A stretch of DNA of 64,000 nucleotides from G963677325 sp963677325 (GCA_963677325.2 CAXXGM010000007.1:62001-126000), one strand, 5' to 3'; shown: positions 7,656-17,448, counted from the first letter of the stretch. The notes: generated from the letters alone by a model not told the origin. Program-made: numbers and translations.

Positions 7656-8843
7656 ATGAAAGAAAAAGTAGTTTTAGCATTCAGCGGGGGATTGGATACT
7701 TCTTTTTGTGCAATGTACCTGTCGAAAGAAAAAGGTATGGAAGTTCATACTGCGATAGCCAATACGGGTGGTTTTTCAGAAGAAGAGCTTGGAAATATTG
7801 AAAAAAAGGCCTACGCCCTTGGTGTAAAGTCGCATAAAACCATCGATGTTACAGAGGATTACTATCAGAAGGGTATCCGGTTTATGGTATATGGCAATGT
7901 TCTACGCAACAACACCTATCCGATCTCTGTCAGTTCTGAAAGGATCTTTCAGGCTCTTGCGGTGATTGAATATGCAAAAAGCATCGGAGCCACTCATGTG
8001 GCACACGGCAGTACGGGAGCCGGTAACGACCAGATACGTTTTGATCTGGCCTTTGAAGTTCTTGCTCCCGAGATAAAAATCATCACCCCCACGCGTGATC
8101 TCGAATTATCAAGAGAGGCTGAAATCAATTATCTCCGCGAACATGGCGTTCAGGATAACTTTGAGAAAATGGCTTACTCGATCAATAAAGGACTCTGGGG
8201 TACCAGCATTGGCGGGAAAGAGACCCTTTCAAGCGATAAAACTTTGCCCGAAGAAGCTTATCCCACTCATCTGCAAAAGCAAGGGGAAGAGAAACTGGTA
8301 CTGAGTTTTAATAAAGGCCAGTTGAAAGCGGTAAACGGGAAAGAGTACCGCAATGCAGTTGAGGCGATCCAGGAAGTAGAAAAGATAGGTTCAGCATGGG
8401 CTGTTGGACGCGATATGCACATCGGGGATACCATCATTGGTATTAAAGGACGTGTAGGATTTGAAGCTGCAGCCCCAATGCTGATTATTAAAGCACATCA
8501 GATGCTGGAGAAACATACGCTCACCAAATGGCAGCAATACTGGAAAGAGCAGTTGGGCAACTGGTACGGTATGTTTTTGCATGAAGCCATGTATCTGGAG
8601 CCTGTGATGCGCGATATCGAAAAATTTCTTGAAAACAGCCAGGAGAATGTCACCGGTAATGTGATTATACGACTTATCCCTTATACTTTCCAGCTTGTGG
8701 GCATTGAATCGGATCACGATTTAATGAAATCAGATTTCGGGCAGTACGGAGAGATGAACAAAGGCTGGACGGCTGATGATGCAAAAGGATTTACTAAAAT
8801 TCTGGCCAATCAGTTAAAGATCTATCACTCGGTGAATGGTTAA
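7656..8843 (+). CDS. argG: Argininosuccinate synthase
   Basis: Joins citrulline and aspartate using ATP, the penultimate arginine step. The 395-residue length fits the family. The ATP-pyrophosphatase loop AFSGGLDTS is at residues 8-16, and HGSTGAGNDQIRFD is the conserved substrate-binding region. It is preceded by repeat DNA and followed by about 390 bases of repeats, so it is probably its own transcript within the cluster. No argH, the partner for the next step, follows. Confidence 0.96.
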   Translation: MKEKVVLAFSGGLDTSFCAMYLSKEKGMEVHTAIANTGGFSEEELGNIEKKAYALGVKSHKTIDVTEDYYQKGIRFMVYGNVLRNNTYPISVSSERIFQALAVIEYAKSIGATHVAHGSTGAGNDQIRFDLAFEVLAPEIKIITPTRDLELSREAEINYLREHGVQDNFEKMAYSINKGLWGTSIGGKETLSSDKTLPEEAYPTHLQKQGEEKLVLSFNKGQLKAVNGKEYRNAVEAIQEVEKIGSAWAVGRDMHIGDTIIGIKGRVGFEAAAPMLIIKAHQMLEKHTLTKWQQYWKEQLGNWYGMFLHEAMYLEPVMRDIEKFLENSQENVTGNVIIRLIPYTFQLVGIESDHDLMKSDFGQYGEMNKGWTADDAKGFTKILANQLKIYHSVNG

Positions 8844-8910
8844 TGATGAGAGATGAGGCCGGAGCGGTTACGCAGGTGCAATTATTAAAAATGTGGCATA
8901 ATGGATAATG

Positions 8911-9181
8911 TTTACGAAAGTCCCGAAGGGGATTAATGTGAATAACCGGGGGCGAAACCCACGGAAAGTGAAATCAATGAGCCACGGCCCCGAAGGGGTC
9001 GAACAATCAATTAAGAATTAATATTTAAGAATTGAGGCTTCCCTCCGATAACTTAATTTTAATTCTTAAGTTCTTTTTTTCTTTATTCGCCCCCTTCGGG
9101 GACGAGTAGCAATGAGTGTATCTACCGTGGGTTGCGCCCACGGTTATTCATATTGTGCCCCTTTCGGGGTATAAGGAACTT
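8911..9181. repeat. Imperfect inverted repeat of about 110-bp arms
   Basis: The left arm (about 8911-9016) holds CCCGAAGGGG, GTGAATAACC, ACCCACGG and GCCCCGAAGGGG in order. The right arm (about 9068-9181) holds the same modules reversed: CCCCTTCGGGG, CCGTGGG, GGTTATTCATATTG and CCCCTTTCGGGG. The centre is AT-rich. No gene is inside. It fills most of the gap between argG and argC and looks like a non-coding dispersed element. Confidence 0.75.
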
Positions 9182-9236
9182 TAGATTAATGGTTGGTGGT
9201 AGAATTAGGAATTAATGTAAATAAACAAAAGATATA

Positions 9237-10217
9237 ATGCCGGAGAATAATAAAATAAGAGTTGGAATTATAGGAGGGGCGGGATATACCGGGGGAGAAT
9301 TAATACGGATACTGCTTCAACATCCGCATGCAGAGATAAAGTATGTACAGAGCAGCAGCCATCATGGTCAGCCGGTCAGTTTCGTTCATACGGATCTCTT
9401 AGGGGATACTTTTATGGTATTCGATCATGTCAAATTTGAAGAAACGGACATTATTTTTCTTTGTTCCGGTCATGGGAAATCTGTAGAATTTATTGCGAAA
9501 AACAACATACCTTCCCGAGTTAAGATTGTTGATCTCAGTCACGATTTCAGATTAAAGAGGGAGGGCAACGACTTTGTTTACGGGTTACCGGAACTCAACC
9601 GGGAGTTGATTCGCAACGCAAACAGGATTGCCAATCCGGGATGTTTTGCAACAGCCATTCAGCTGGCGCTTTTACCATTGGCTTCCGCAGGATTGCTTAA
9701 AGATGAAATTCATGTAAATGCCATTACCGGATCGACTGGCGCGGGCCAGGCCCCGACCAGCACTTCTCATTTTAGCTGGAGAGATAATAATTTGTCGGTA
9801 TACAAAGCGTTTGAACATCAGCATCTCGGGGAAATCGTGCAAAGCTTTGAGCAGGCTCAGCCCGGATTTAACAAAGCAGTCAATTTTATTCCCGTGAGAG
9901 GAAATCACACCCGTGGAATTTTTGTCACAGCTTACACTCGTTTTGATGGGTCTCCGGGTGAGGCCATGGATCTTTATCATGGTTATTATAAAACGCATCC
10001 TTTTGTAAACATTACGGCTGTCAATCCTGATCTGAAGCAGGTGGTGAATACCAATAAAGCGATACTTTTCATTGAAAAGCACAGGGATAAGCTGATGATT
10101 ATTTCCTGTATCGATAATCTTATAAAAGGCGCTTCGGGGCAAGCGGTTCAGAACATGAATCTGATGTTCGGGCTGGATGAAAAAAGCGGACTGGGGATTA
10201 AACCAAGCGCTTATTGA
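9237..10217 (+). CDS. argC: N-acetyl(succinyl)-gamma-glutamyl-phosphate reductase
   Basis: NADPH-dependent reduction of the acyl-glutamyl phosphate to the semialdehyde. The dinucleotide-binding motif GIIGGAGYTGGELIRIL is at residues 10-26, and the catalytic Cys136 is in ANPGCFATA. The length, 326 residues, is normal. The start is an ATG after a purine-rich stretch. In this cluster the substrate is probably the N-succinyl form, given the carbamoyltransferase type; sequence alone does not settle that. Confidence 0.95.
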   Translation: MPENNKIRVGIIGGAGYTGGELIRILLQHPHAEIKYVQSSSHHGQPVSFVHTDLLGDTFMVFDHVKFEETDIIFLCSGHGKSVEFIAKNNIPSRVKIVDLSHDFRLKREGNDFVYGLPELNRELIRNANRIANPGCFATAIQLALLPLASAGLLKDEIHVNAITGSTGAGQAPTSTSHFSWRDNNLSVYKAFEHQHLGEIVQSFEQAQPGFNKAVNFIPVRGNHTRGIFVTAYTRFDGSPGEAMDLYHGYYKTHPFVNITAVNPDLKQVVNTNKAILFIEKHRDKLMIISCIDNLIKGASGQAVQNMNLMFGLDEKSGLGIKPSAY

Positions 10218-10349
10218 ATTACGAATTAGGAATTACGAATAGCTCACAAAGTTGCACAAAGTCAGACACAGAGTTTCACAAAGACATTGTGTTACTTTGA
10301 GAAAAACTTCGTGTGACTTCGTGACCCAATATTTAATTGAAATAAAGAA
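10218..10349. repeat. Word repeats between argC and argD
   Basis: GAATTACGAATTAGGAATT (10216-10236) is followed by inverted words of the CACAAAGT/ACTTTGTG type (10244-10325). The same words occur at 5440-5525 and 41285-41365. Confidence 0.6.
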
Positions 10350-11474
10350 ATGAAGTTATTTGATGTCTATTCCCTTTTTGATGTCACACCGGTAGCAGCA
10401 AAGGGGTGTTATATTACCGATGAAAAGGGAAACGAGTACCTTGATTTGTATGGGGGCCATGCTGTTATTTCGGTTGGACATTCCCATCCGCAATACGTAA
10501 AGCGTATTTCGGATCAGCTCAGCAAAATTGGTTTTTACTCCAATTCAGTGAAAAATCCTTTGCAGGAAGAGCTTGCAGTCAAACTTGGCGAGCTTTCCGG
10601 ATATGTTGATTACTCTCTTTTCCTTTGCAATTCGGGGGCAGAAGCCAATGAAAATGCACTGAAACTTGCTTCATTTCATACCGGTAAAAGCAGGATCATC
10701 TGTTTTGAAAAATCATTTCATGGCAGAACTTCAGCCGCTGTTGCTGTGACCGATAACCCCAAAATAGTTTCACCTCTTAATGACACGATAGAACGTACCC
10801 TTCTCCCCCTTAATGACGTTGCCGCTCTTGAAACGGCGCTTCAGAAGGGAGATGTTGCGGCTGTCATTGTAGAGGGAATCCAGGGGATAGGGGGCTGCCG
10901 GGTCCCGGAAGATTCATTTTTCCAGGCGACTGAAAAATTATGCAGGAAATATGGCGCTGTTCTTATTCTGGATGAAATACAATCAGGCTATGGACGAAGC
11001 GGGAAATTCTTTGCGCATCAATACGCAGGCATTAAACCTGATGTGATTTCGATAGCAAAAGGGATGGGTAACGGGTACCCGATCGGTGGGATTCTGATCA
11101 GCCCTGAATTTAAACCATGGTATGGTATGCTTGGCACTACTTTTGGCGGTAATTATCTTGCCTGTGTTGCCGGTATAGCCGTTCTTGACATCATGAAAGC
11201 TGAAAATCTGGTGGAAAATGCTTTTGAAGTCGGTAATTATCTGATTTCAGAGGTATCAACAATCTCCGGGATCAAAGAAGTCCGGGGGAGGGGATTGATG
11301 GTTGGTCTCGAATTCGATTCCCCTGTTTCAGACATTAGAAAAAGATTATTATTTGAAGAGAAGATTTTTACAGGTGTTTCAGGAACAAACACCATTCGGA
11401 TTTTGCCGCCGCTGACTCTCTCCAGGAAACAAGTAGATCATTTTATAAAAGCATTAAAAAAGGTGCTGAAATAA
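10350..11474 (+). CDS. argD: Acetyl(succinyl)ornithine aminotransferase
   Basis: PLP-dependent class III aminotransferase that converts the acylglutamate semialdehyde to acylornithine. At 374 residues it is of family length. The schiff-base lysine is Lys237 in SIAKGMGNGYPIGG; Asp208 in LILDEIQSGYGR contacts the PLP ring nitrogen; LCNSGAEANE is the phosphate-binding segment. proC follows after 37 bases, so the two are probably co-transcribed, linking arginine and proline routes through glutamate semialdehyde chemistry. Confidence 0.94.
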   Translation: MKLFDVYSLFDVTPVAAKGCYITDEKGNEYLDLYGGHAVISVGHSHPQYVKRISDQLSKIGFYSNSVKNPLQEELAVKLGELSGYVDYSLFLCNSGAEANENALKLASFHTGKSRIICFEKSFHGRTSAAVAVTDNPKIVSPLNDTIERTLLPLNDVAALETALQKGDVAAVIVEGIQGIGGCRVPEDSFFQATEKLCRKYGAVLILDEIQSGYGRSGKFFAHQYAGIKPDVISIAKGMGNGYPIGGILISPEFKPWYGMLGTTFGGNYLACVAGIAVLDIMKAENLVENAFEVGNYLISEVSTISGIKEVRGRGLMVGLEFDSPVSDIRKRLLFEEKIFTGVSGTNTIRILPPLTLSRKQVDHFIKALKKVLK

Positions 11475-11511
11475 TGTTAAATTTCGTCACTTTTTTATTG
11501 AAATCAGTAAT

Positions 11512-12312
11512 ATGGAAATTAAAAATCTAAAAATTGCCATAATCGGTGGAGGTAATCTGGGAAGATCTGTAGCCGAAGGTTTTTTAAAAGCAGGTATTGA
11601 AGCTTCCAGAATCGTAATTACCCGTCGCCGCACTCAATTGCTGAATGATTTGGCTACTCAGGGGGTACGCGTAGAAAAGGACAACAAAACTGCGGTTAAC
11701 GAAGCAGATCTGGTTATTCTCTCAGTCAAACCTTATCAGGCTGTTGAGGTAATCACTGAAATGAAATCCTCCCTAAAGCCCGGACAATTTGTAGCTTCAC
11801 TGATGACCGGTATCAGCATAGCGCAGCTAAAGGAACTTTTACCATCCGGCGTAATTCCTTTCAGAGTAATGCCCAACACGGCGGTAGCTTTGCAGGAATC
11901 GATGACCTGTATTGCTTCTCCCGATTGTACAGAGGAACAAAATGAGGTCATTAAAGAGCTTTTTAGTACTCTGGGGGAAGTTATTTTTATGAATGAAGAA
12001 TTGATGGTTGCAGCCACTGTTCTGGGCGCCTGCGGTATCGCATTTGCCTTGCGTTTTATCAGAGCTGCCATCCAGGGTGGAGTAGAAATAGGCTTCAGTT
12101 CAGATGTGGCACAACAGATTGTTGCTCAGACTGTAAAAGGAGCAGCAGAGTTGATCCTTCAAACGGGTCATCATCCGGAACAGGAGATAGACAAAGTAAC
12201 AACTCCTAAAGGAATCACCATTTCGGGACTCAATGAAATGGAGCACAGAGGATTTTCCTCCTCTTTGATCAAAGGTTTAGTTACTTCTTACAATAAAATA
12301 AACCAGAAATAG
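11512..12312 (+). CDS. proC: Pyrroline-5-carboxylate reductase
   Basis: Final step of proline synthesis. The Rossmann motif IIGGGNLGRSVAEGFLKAG is at residues 10-28. The C-terminal helices include the family signature around TTPKGITISGLNEME. The length of 266 residues is normal. Its position directly after argD and before an XRE-cupin regulator places proline synthesis inside the arginine cluster; proB and proA follow after two further genes. Confidence 0.94.
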   Translation: MEIKNLKIAIIGGGNLGRSVAEGFLKAGIEASRIVITRRRTQLLNDLATQGVRVEKDNKTAVNEADLVILSVKPYQAVEVITEMKSSLKPGQFVASLMTGISIAQLKELLPSGVIPFRVMPNTAVALQESMTCIASPDCTEEQNEVIKELFSTLGEVIFMNEELMVAATVLGACGIAFALRFIRAAIQGGVEIGFSSDVAQQIVAQTVKGAAELILQTGHHPEQEIDKVTTPKGITISGLNEMEHRGFSSSLIKGLVTSYNKINQK

Positions 12313-12408
12313 TTTCAAGGTTTCAAATGTTTCAAAGTTTCAATTCCTGAATCTCGTACAATGCGTTTGAAACATTGAAACTTTACTTGAAACATTGAAA
12401 CTTTTAAT
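12313..12408. repeat. Inverted gtttcaa/ttgaaac word repeat
   Basis: Several copies of GTTTCAA (12313-12345) face copies of TTGAAAC (12365-12404) and can form an AT-rich hairpin after proC. There is no clean U run, so it is listed as a repeat and not as a terminator. Confidence 0.6.
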
Positions 12409-12422
12409 TTAAATCAAAACTT

Positions 12423-12974
12423 ATGGAAGAACAAATCATTCAAATAGCAGAGCGTCTGAAGGGATTGCGTGAGGTTTTGAATATCACTGCTGATGAGGCC
12501 GCTTTTACCTGTGGGATCTCAAAAGAACAGTACCTGAATTATGAAAGCGGACTGTTTGATATTCCGGTAAGTATTCTTCACCGGATGGCTCACAAATACA
12601 ATGTTGATTTAACGATGTTGTTGTCGGGAGAGGAGCCGCATATGCATTCTTATACTCTTACCCGAAAAGATAAGGGTATTGTTGTGGACCGCCGGCTGGC
12701 TTATAAATATCAATCCCTGGCAGGAAATTTTCTTAACCGGAAAGCAGATCCTTTTTTAGTTGTAGTAGAACCCAAAGAGGATACAACCGTGAGTTTTAAT
12801 TCGCATCCCGGACAGGAATTCAATTACGTGATCGAGGGAAAATTAAAATTCATTATTGGGGAGAAGATCATGATTCTCCAGGCTGGTGATTCAATCTATT
12901 TTGATTCCGGCCTGCCTCATGGTATGGTTGCTGAAGATGGCAATCCGGCGAAATTTCTTGCAGTAATTCTTTAA
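12423..12974 (+). CDS. XRE-family regulator with C-terminal cupin domain
   Basis: A 183-residue protein with an N-terminal lambda-repressor-like helix-turn-helix (about residues 10-64) and a C-terminal cupin (about 105-183, core HPGQEFNYVIEGKL and later SGLPHG). Such proteins bind DNA and sense a small ligand with the cupin. It sits 13 bases upstream of an acyl-CoA synthetase, so the pair is one operon. I recall a similar pair next to arginine genes in other Bacteroidota, but the ligand and target are unknown to me. Confidence 0.88.
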   Translation: MEEQIIQIAERLKGLREVLNITADEAAFTCGISKEQYLNYESGLFDIPVSILHRMAHKYNVDLTMLLSGEEPHMHSYTLTRKDKGIVVDRRLAYKYQSLAGNFLNRKADPFLVVVEPKEDTTVSFNSHPGQEFNYVIEGKLKFIIGEKIMILQAGDSIYFDSGLPHGMVAEDGNPAKFLAVIL

Positions 12975-12987
12975 ACATATTTGCTCT

Positions 12988-14655
12988 ATGTATAGAAAAT
13001 ATTTGAAAAAGTCTGAATTTGAATCACTTGAAGATTTTTGTAAAAACTACGAAATAATTGTTCCTGAAAATTTCAATTTTGCATATGATGTAGTGGATGA
13101 ATACGCCAGGATTTCCCCTTCAAAAAGAGCTATCTGCTGGGTCAATGACGAAGGAGTTCATCATGACTTTACTTTTGCTGAATTAAAGACAAAGAGTGAT
13201 CAGACGGCTTCTTTTTTTCAGTCCTTGGGAATAGGTCGTGGCGATAAAGTAATGTTAATTCTGAAACGCCGTTATGAATTCTGGTACTCTATCCTTGCCT
13301 TACACAAAATAGGGGCTATTTGTATTCCAGCCACGCACCTGCTGACAAAAAAAGACATTATTTACCGCAATAACGCTGCAGGAACCAAAATGATTGTCAG
13401 CGTAATAGAACCTGACCTGACAGAAAGCATCAATGAGGCTATGGCTGAATCACTAACGGTGGAGACGCTGGTTGGGATTGGAACCAATGTACCCACAGGA
13501 TGGATTTCGTTTACCGAAGGTATAGAAAAAGCAAAACCCTTCATTTGCCCTTCGCGTGAAAATGTATCTCAAAACTGCGATATATCTTTACTTTATTTTA
13601 CCTCAGGGACTACTGCTAATCCAAAGATGGTCAGTCATGATTTCACCTATCCTCTTGCACACATCTCTACGGCGAAATACTGGCAGAATGTTGAAAACGG
13701 TGGTCTGCATCTGACCGTTTCTGAAACTGGCTGGGCTAAATCAGTCTGGGGTAAAATTTACGGTCAGTGGCTGGCCGGATGTGCTGTCTTTGTCTATGAT
13801 TTTGAGAAATTCGTTCCCGAAGATATGCTCCGGAAAATCAGCGACTATGGAGTAACTTCTTTCTGCGCTCCTCCTACAATTTACAGATTTCTAATCAGGG
13901 AAGATTTCTCAAAATATGATCTTTCTGCCCTTAAATGGGCCGTAGTGGCCGGAGAACCTCTTAATCCTTCTGTTTACAATACTTTTTACGAAAAGACAGG
14001 ATTGAAACTCCACGAAGGATTTGGCCAGACAGAAACCACACTTCAGATTGCTACGTTCCCCTGGATGGAGCCTAAACCAGGTTCAATGGGAAAACCATCG
14101 CCCCAGTTTGATGTTCATCTTGTTGATTCAGATAATAATCCATGTGAAGATGGGGATGTGGGTCAGATTGTTATCCGGACAGATAAAAAGCAGAATGTGG
14201 GTTTGTTTTCGGGCTACTACCGTGACGAAGAGAAAACAAATGCCTGCCACTACAATGGGGTTTACTATACCGGTGATCTTGCATGGCGGGATGAAGATGG
14301 CTACTTTTGGTTTGTTGGCAGGGCTGATGATGTGATCAAAAGCTCCGGCTATCGTATCGGGCCCTTTGAGGTGGAAAGCGCTCTGATGACACACAAGGCG
14401 GTAGTTGAGTGTGCAATTACAGGTGTACCGGATGAAGTGCGCGGTCAGATCATTAAAGCAACCATTGTGCTTGCACCAGAGTTTCGCCCGGGCAATGAAG
14501 AGCTCATAAAAGATATTCAGGATCATGTGAAGCACGTCACTGCTCCCTATAAATATCCCAGAATAATCGAATTTGTTACGGAGTTGCCAAAAACAATCAG
14601 CGGGAAAATCCGTAGGGTACAAATAAGGGAGAACAGCGGGAAGAACGGGAAATAA
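12988..14655 (+). CDS. AMP-forming acyl-CoA synthetase (ACSM/acetyl-CoA-synthetase-like)
   Basis: Activates a carboxylic acid to its CoA thioester through an acyl-adenylate. The 555-residue protein has the P-loop YFTSGTTANPKMV (about residues 203-215), GFGQTET, the hinge region YYTGDLAWRDEDGYFWFVGRADDVIKSSGYR (split here only for naming), and the C-terminal lysine motif PKTISGKIRR. It is closest in style to medium-chain acyl-CoA synthetases. It is co-transcribed with the XRE-cupin gene. A role in supplying an acyl-CoA to the arginine cluster acyltransferase is possible but unproven. Confidence 0.88.
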   Translation: MYRKYLKKSEFESLEDFCKNYEIIVPENFNFAYDVVDEYARISPSKRAICWVNDEGVHHDFTFAELKTKSDQTASFFQSLGIGRGDKVMLILKRRYEFWYSILALHKIGAICIPATHLLTKKDIIYRNNAAGTKMIVSVIEPDLTESINEAMAESLTVETLVGIGTNVPTGWISFTEGIEKAKPFICPSRENVSQNCDISLLYFTSGTTANPKMVSHDFTYPLAHISTAKYWQNVENGGLHLTVSETGWAKSVWGKIYGQWLAGCAVFVYDFEKFVPEDMLRKISDYGVTSFCAPPTIYRFLIREDFSKYDLSALKWAVVAGEPLNPSVYNTFYEKTGLKLHEGFGQTETTLQIATFPWMEPKPGSMGKPSPQFDVHLVDSDNNPCEDGDVGQIVIRTDKKQNVGLFSGYYRDEEKTNACHYNGVYYTGDLAWRDEDGYFWFVGRADDVIKSSGYRIGPFEVESALMTHKAVVECAITGVPDEVRGQIIKATIVLAPEFRPGNEELIKDIQDHVKHVTAPYKYPRIIEFVTELPKTISGKIRRVQIRENSGKNGK

Positions 14656-14669
14656 ATCAGTTAATTACC

Positions 14670-14706
14670 ACAGCCCACGTAGGGGTGCCCCCTGCGTGGG
14701 CACCCT
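14670..14706. repeat. GC-rich hairpin after acyl-CoA synthetase
   Basis: GCCCACG...CGTGGGC arms enclose an inner GGGG/CCCC stem. It may stop transcription before proB, but no U run follows. It also resembles dispersed palindromes seen elsewhere in the window. Confidence 0.5.
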
Positions 14707-14763
14707 TGTTAATATGAAACCATAAGAAAATAAATTCCTATTTTTGGGAATATTTTTATTGAG

Positions 14764-15849
14764 ATGTCTCTTTTATACAACAAAATAATAGTTAAAGTTG
14801 GCAGTAATGTTTTGACGCGTGAAGATGGCATGCTGAATGTCACCAGAATGGCCAATATCGTTGACCAGATTGCAATGCTTCATAAATCAGGGATTCAGAT
14901 CATTCTTGTAACTTCAGGAGCTGTAGCTGCAGGACGCGCTGAGGTAGAACCCCAGCGTAAACTTGATCCTGTATCCAGCCGCCAGCTATGGTCTGCAGTT
15001 GGTCAGGTAAAACTGATTAACCGCTACGCCGATCTGTTCAGAGAATACGGATTAACCTGTGCCCAGGTACTTACTACCAAAGAAAGTTTCAGAGACAGGG
15101 ACCATTATCTCAATATGAGGAATTGTATTTCCACGCTGCTCGAGAATGGTGTTGTACCTGTTGTTAATGAAAATGATACCATTTCGGTGACTGAACTTAT
15201 GTTCACCGATAACGATGAACTCTCAGGGCTTATTGCATCCATGATGGATATGGATGCCCTCATCATACTTACCAATGTGGATGGCGTATATGATGGATCT
15301 CCCAATGAACCAGGGAGCAAATTAATCCCGGTAATCAAACACGGGGAAGCTCCTGTGATTGATGCAATGTCTACTGTTAAATCAACATTCGGCAGAGGGG
15401 GGATGATCACAAAATATAAAATTGCTTCCAAACTGGCCGGGCAGGGAATAGCTGTTCATATTGCAAATGGCACCAGGCAAAATACTCTGATTCATATTCT
15501 TGAAAGTAGTCAGCAATTTAACCATACGCACTTCATTCCCGTTAAAAAGAGGTCATCGGGAGTAAGAAAATGGCTGGCTAATTCTGATGATTTTGCCCGT
15601 GGAGAAGTTTACGTGAATGAAGGTGCCCGTCAGGCGCTCTTATCAGATAAAGCGATCAGCCTTTTATTCATTGGGATTTCCAATATTGAAGGCCATTTCA
15701 AGGAAGGCGATATCATTAGAATTAAAGATGCCAACAACGATCTGATCGGGTTGGGAAGAGCTTCCTTTTCTTCCGAAGAAGCGCGTAAAGAGATGGGCGG
15801 CAAAAAATGCAAGCCCTTTGTTCATTATGATTATTTATACCTTTATTGA
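14764..15849 (+). CDS. proB: Glutamate 5-kinase
   Basis: Phosphorylates glutamate in the first step of proline synthesis. An amino-acid-kinase domain (about residues 1-250) starts with KIIVKVGSNVLT and contains PVVNENDTISV; a PUA domain (about 275-355) follows. Length 361 is typical for the two-domain form. The stop codon TGA overlaps or nearly touches the start of proA, so the two enzymes, which channel an unstable intermediate, are made together. TATTTTTG near 14741 fits the -7 promoter box, but no good -33 box was found. Confidence 0.95.
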   Translation: MSLLYNKIIVKVGSNVLTREDGMLNVTRMANIVDQIAMLHKSGIQIILVTSGAVAAGRAEVEPQRKLDPVSSRQLWSAVGQVKLINRYADLFREYGLTCAQVLTTKESFRDRDHYLNMRNCISTLLENGVVPVVNENDTISVTELMFTDNDELSGLIASMMDMDALIILTNVDGVYDGSPNEPGSKLIPVIKHGEAPVIDAMSTVKSTFGRGGMITKYKIASKLAGQGIAVHIANGTRQNTLIHILESSQQFNHTHFIPVKKRSSGVRKWLANSDDFARGEVYVNEGARQALLSDKAISLLFIGISNIEGHFKEGDIIRIKDANNDLIGLGRASFSSEEARKEMGGKKCKPFVHYDYLYLY

Positions 15850-15857
15850 CAGAAAAG

Positions 15858-17108
15858 ATGATATTTCAGGATCAATTTGAAAATGCCTTAATTGCAAGCC
15901 GCCATCTGAATCTTCTAAGCATTGCCAAAATCAATGATATTTTGAATGATATCGCAGCAGCGGCAGTAGAAAAAACAGATTATATATTAAGAGAAAATCA
16001 GAAAGACCTGGATCTGATGGATTCTTCTGATCCAAAATATGATCGTCTGAAACTGACAAAGGACCGCATCGCTTCAATTGCAAACGATATTTTAAATGTA
16101 GCAGCCCTGCCATCTCCGCTTGGAAAGGTCCTCTCAGAGACGGTCCGTCCCAATGGTTTAAAGATCTCCAAAGTAAGAGTCCCTTTTGGGGTTATCGGAA
16201 TCATCTATGAGGCACGTCCCAATGTTACTTTTGATGTCTTTTCACTTTGTTTTAAATCCGGGAATGCCTGCATTCTTAAAGGAGGAAGCGATGCCATTAA
16301 TTCCAACACGGCTATTGTCAATATAATCCATAAAGTACTGGCTGAATCTGGCGTTGATGTCAATACTTTGACTTTATTGCCGGCTGGTCATGAAGCTGCC
16401 GCCGAACTTTTGAATGCGCGCGGATTTGTGGATCTGATCATCCCGCGCGGAAGCCAGGGACTGATCGATTTTGTCAGGCAAAATGCAACTATTCCGGTAA
16501 TTGAAACTGGTGCAGGAATCTGTCATACTTATTTTGATGAGAAGGGAGATAAGGAGAAAGGGCGCCTGATTGTCAATAATGCAAAAACCAGAAGGGTGAG
16601 CGTATGCAATGCTCTTGATTGCCTTTTGATCCACCAGTCGAGGATTGATGATCTTCCTTATATCACAGGATTACTTTCTGAAAGCAATGTGGAGATCTTT
16701 GCAGATAAACAATCATATAATGCTTTGGCAGGGAAATACCCTGCTGATCTTTTGAAACCGGCCACGGAGGAGTCATTCGGTACTGAATTCCTTTCTTATA
16801 AGATGGCTGTTAAAACAGTTGTTTCAATTGAAGAAGCACTGGAACACATTTCTGCCTTCAGCTCCAAGCACAGCGAAGCGATCATCACGGAAGATGCACA
16901 TAAAAAGAAATTATTCCTTAAAGTTGTGGATGCTTCTTCTGTCTATGTCAATGCCAGCACCGCATTCACAGATGGAGCCCAATTTGGTCTCGGTGCTGAA
17001 ATAGGCATTAGTACTCAAAAGCTCCATGCAAGGGGGCCCATGGCTCTCGATGAACTAATGAGCTATAAATGGCTGATCGAAGGGGAGGGGCAAATTCGGG
17101 AGAAATAA
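15858..17108 (+). CDS. proA: Gamma-glutamyl phosphate reductase
   Basis: Reduces glutamyl phosphate to the semialdehyde. I choose ATG at 15858, which aligns with the usual family N-terminus; a TTG at 15846 that overlaps the proB stop codon is the alternative and would add four residues. The ALDH-like fold is visible, with IYEARPNVTFDV, the NAD(P)-binding region CILKGGSDAINSN, and the catalytic cysteine in RRVSVCNALDC. Length 416 is normal. Co-transcribed with proB. Confidence 0.94.
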   Translation: MIFQDQFENALIASRHLNLLSIAKINDILNDIAAAAVEKTDYILRENQKDLDLMDSSDPKYDRLKLTKDRIASIANDILNVAALPSPLGKVLSETVRPNGLKISKVRVPFGVIGIIYEARPNVTFDVFSLCFKSGNACILKGGSDAINSNTAIVNIIHKVLAESGVDVNTLTLLPAGHEAAAELLNARGFVDLIIPRGSQGLIDFVRQNATIPVIETGAGICHTYFDEKGDKEKGRLIVNNAKTRRVSVCNALDCLLIHQSRIDDLPYITGLLSESNVEIFADKQSYNALAGKYPADLLKPATEESFGTEFLSYKMAVKTVVSIEEALEHISAFSSKHSEAIITEDAHKKKLFLKVVDASSVYVNASTAFTDGAQFGLGAEIGISTQKLHARGPMALDELMSYKWLIEGEGQIREK

Positions 17109-17448
17109 ACAGGATTCTCCCCGGAGATATTTCTCCAATCTTGTTGTAACTAAAATCTGTATTTCTGGTTAACTGTAAAATGGTCCCGGATGAGGTTCGA
17201 GTCATGATCTAAGGGTAATTTGGCTATACTCTTAGCTTACATCTTGGGATGACTTTCGTACAAGTTGTTGTAGATCAGCTGTGAATGAATGCTTTGATGA
17301 AATTGATTTTACTATAAATTACTCCTTTCAATAAAGAAAATATTCTCTGAATTTTTAGTTTTATATTTTAAAGCATTATACCATTAACTTTTTAACTTTA
17401 CCCTTTCAAAAATTCTGTAAAACATAACTCTAAAACATTAACATCATT
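17109..17448. other. Gap before the argF-argB-argE operon
   Basis: 340 bases with no convincing gene, terminator or promoter. It must contain the promoter of argF. A TTCGAGTC at about 17191 looks like a tRNA T-loop fragment, but no cloverleaf surrounds it. Confidence 0.4.

Noticed and set aside
17188..17205. tRNA-like T-loop words in the gap before argF
   Set aside because: No acceptor stem, anticodon arm or other arms can be built around it.
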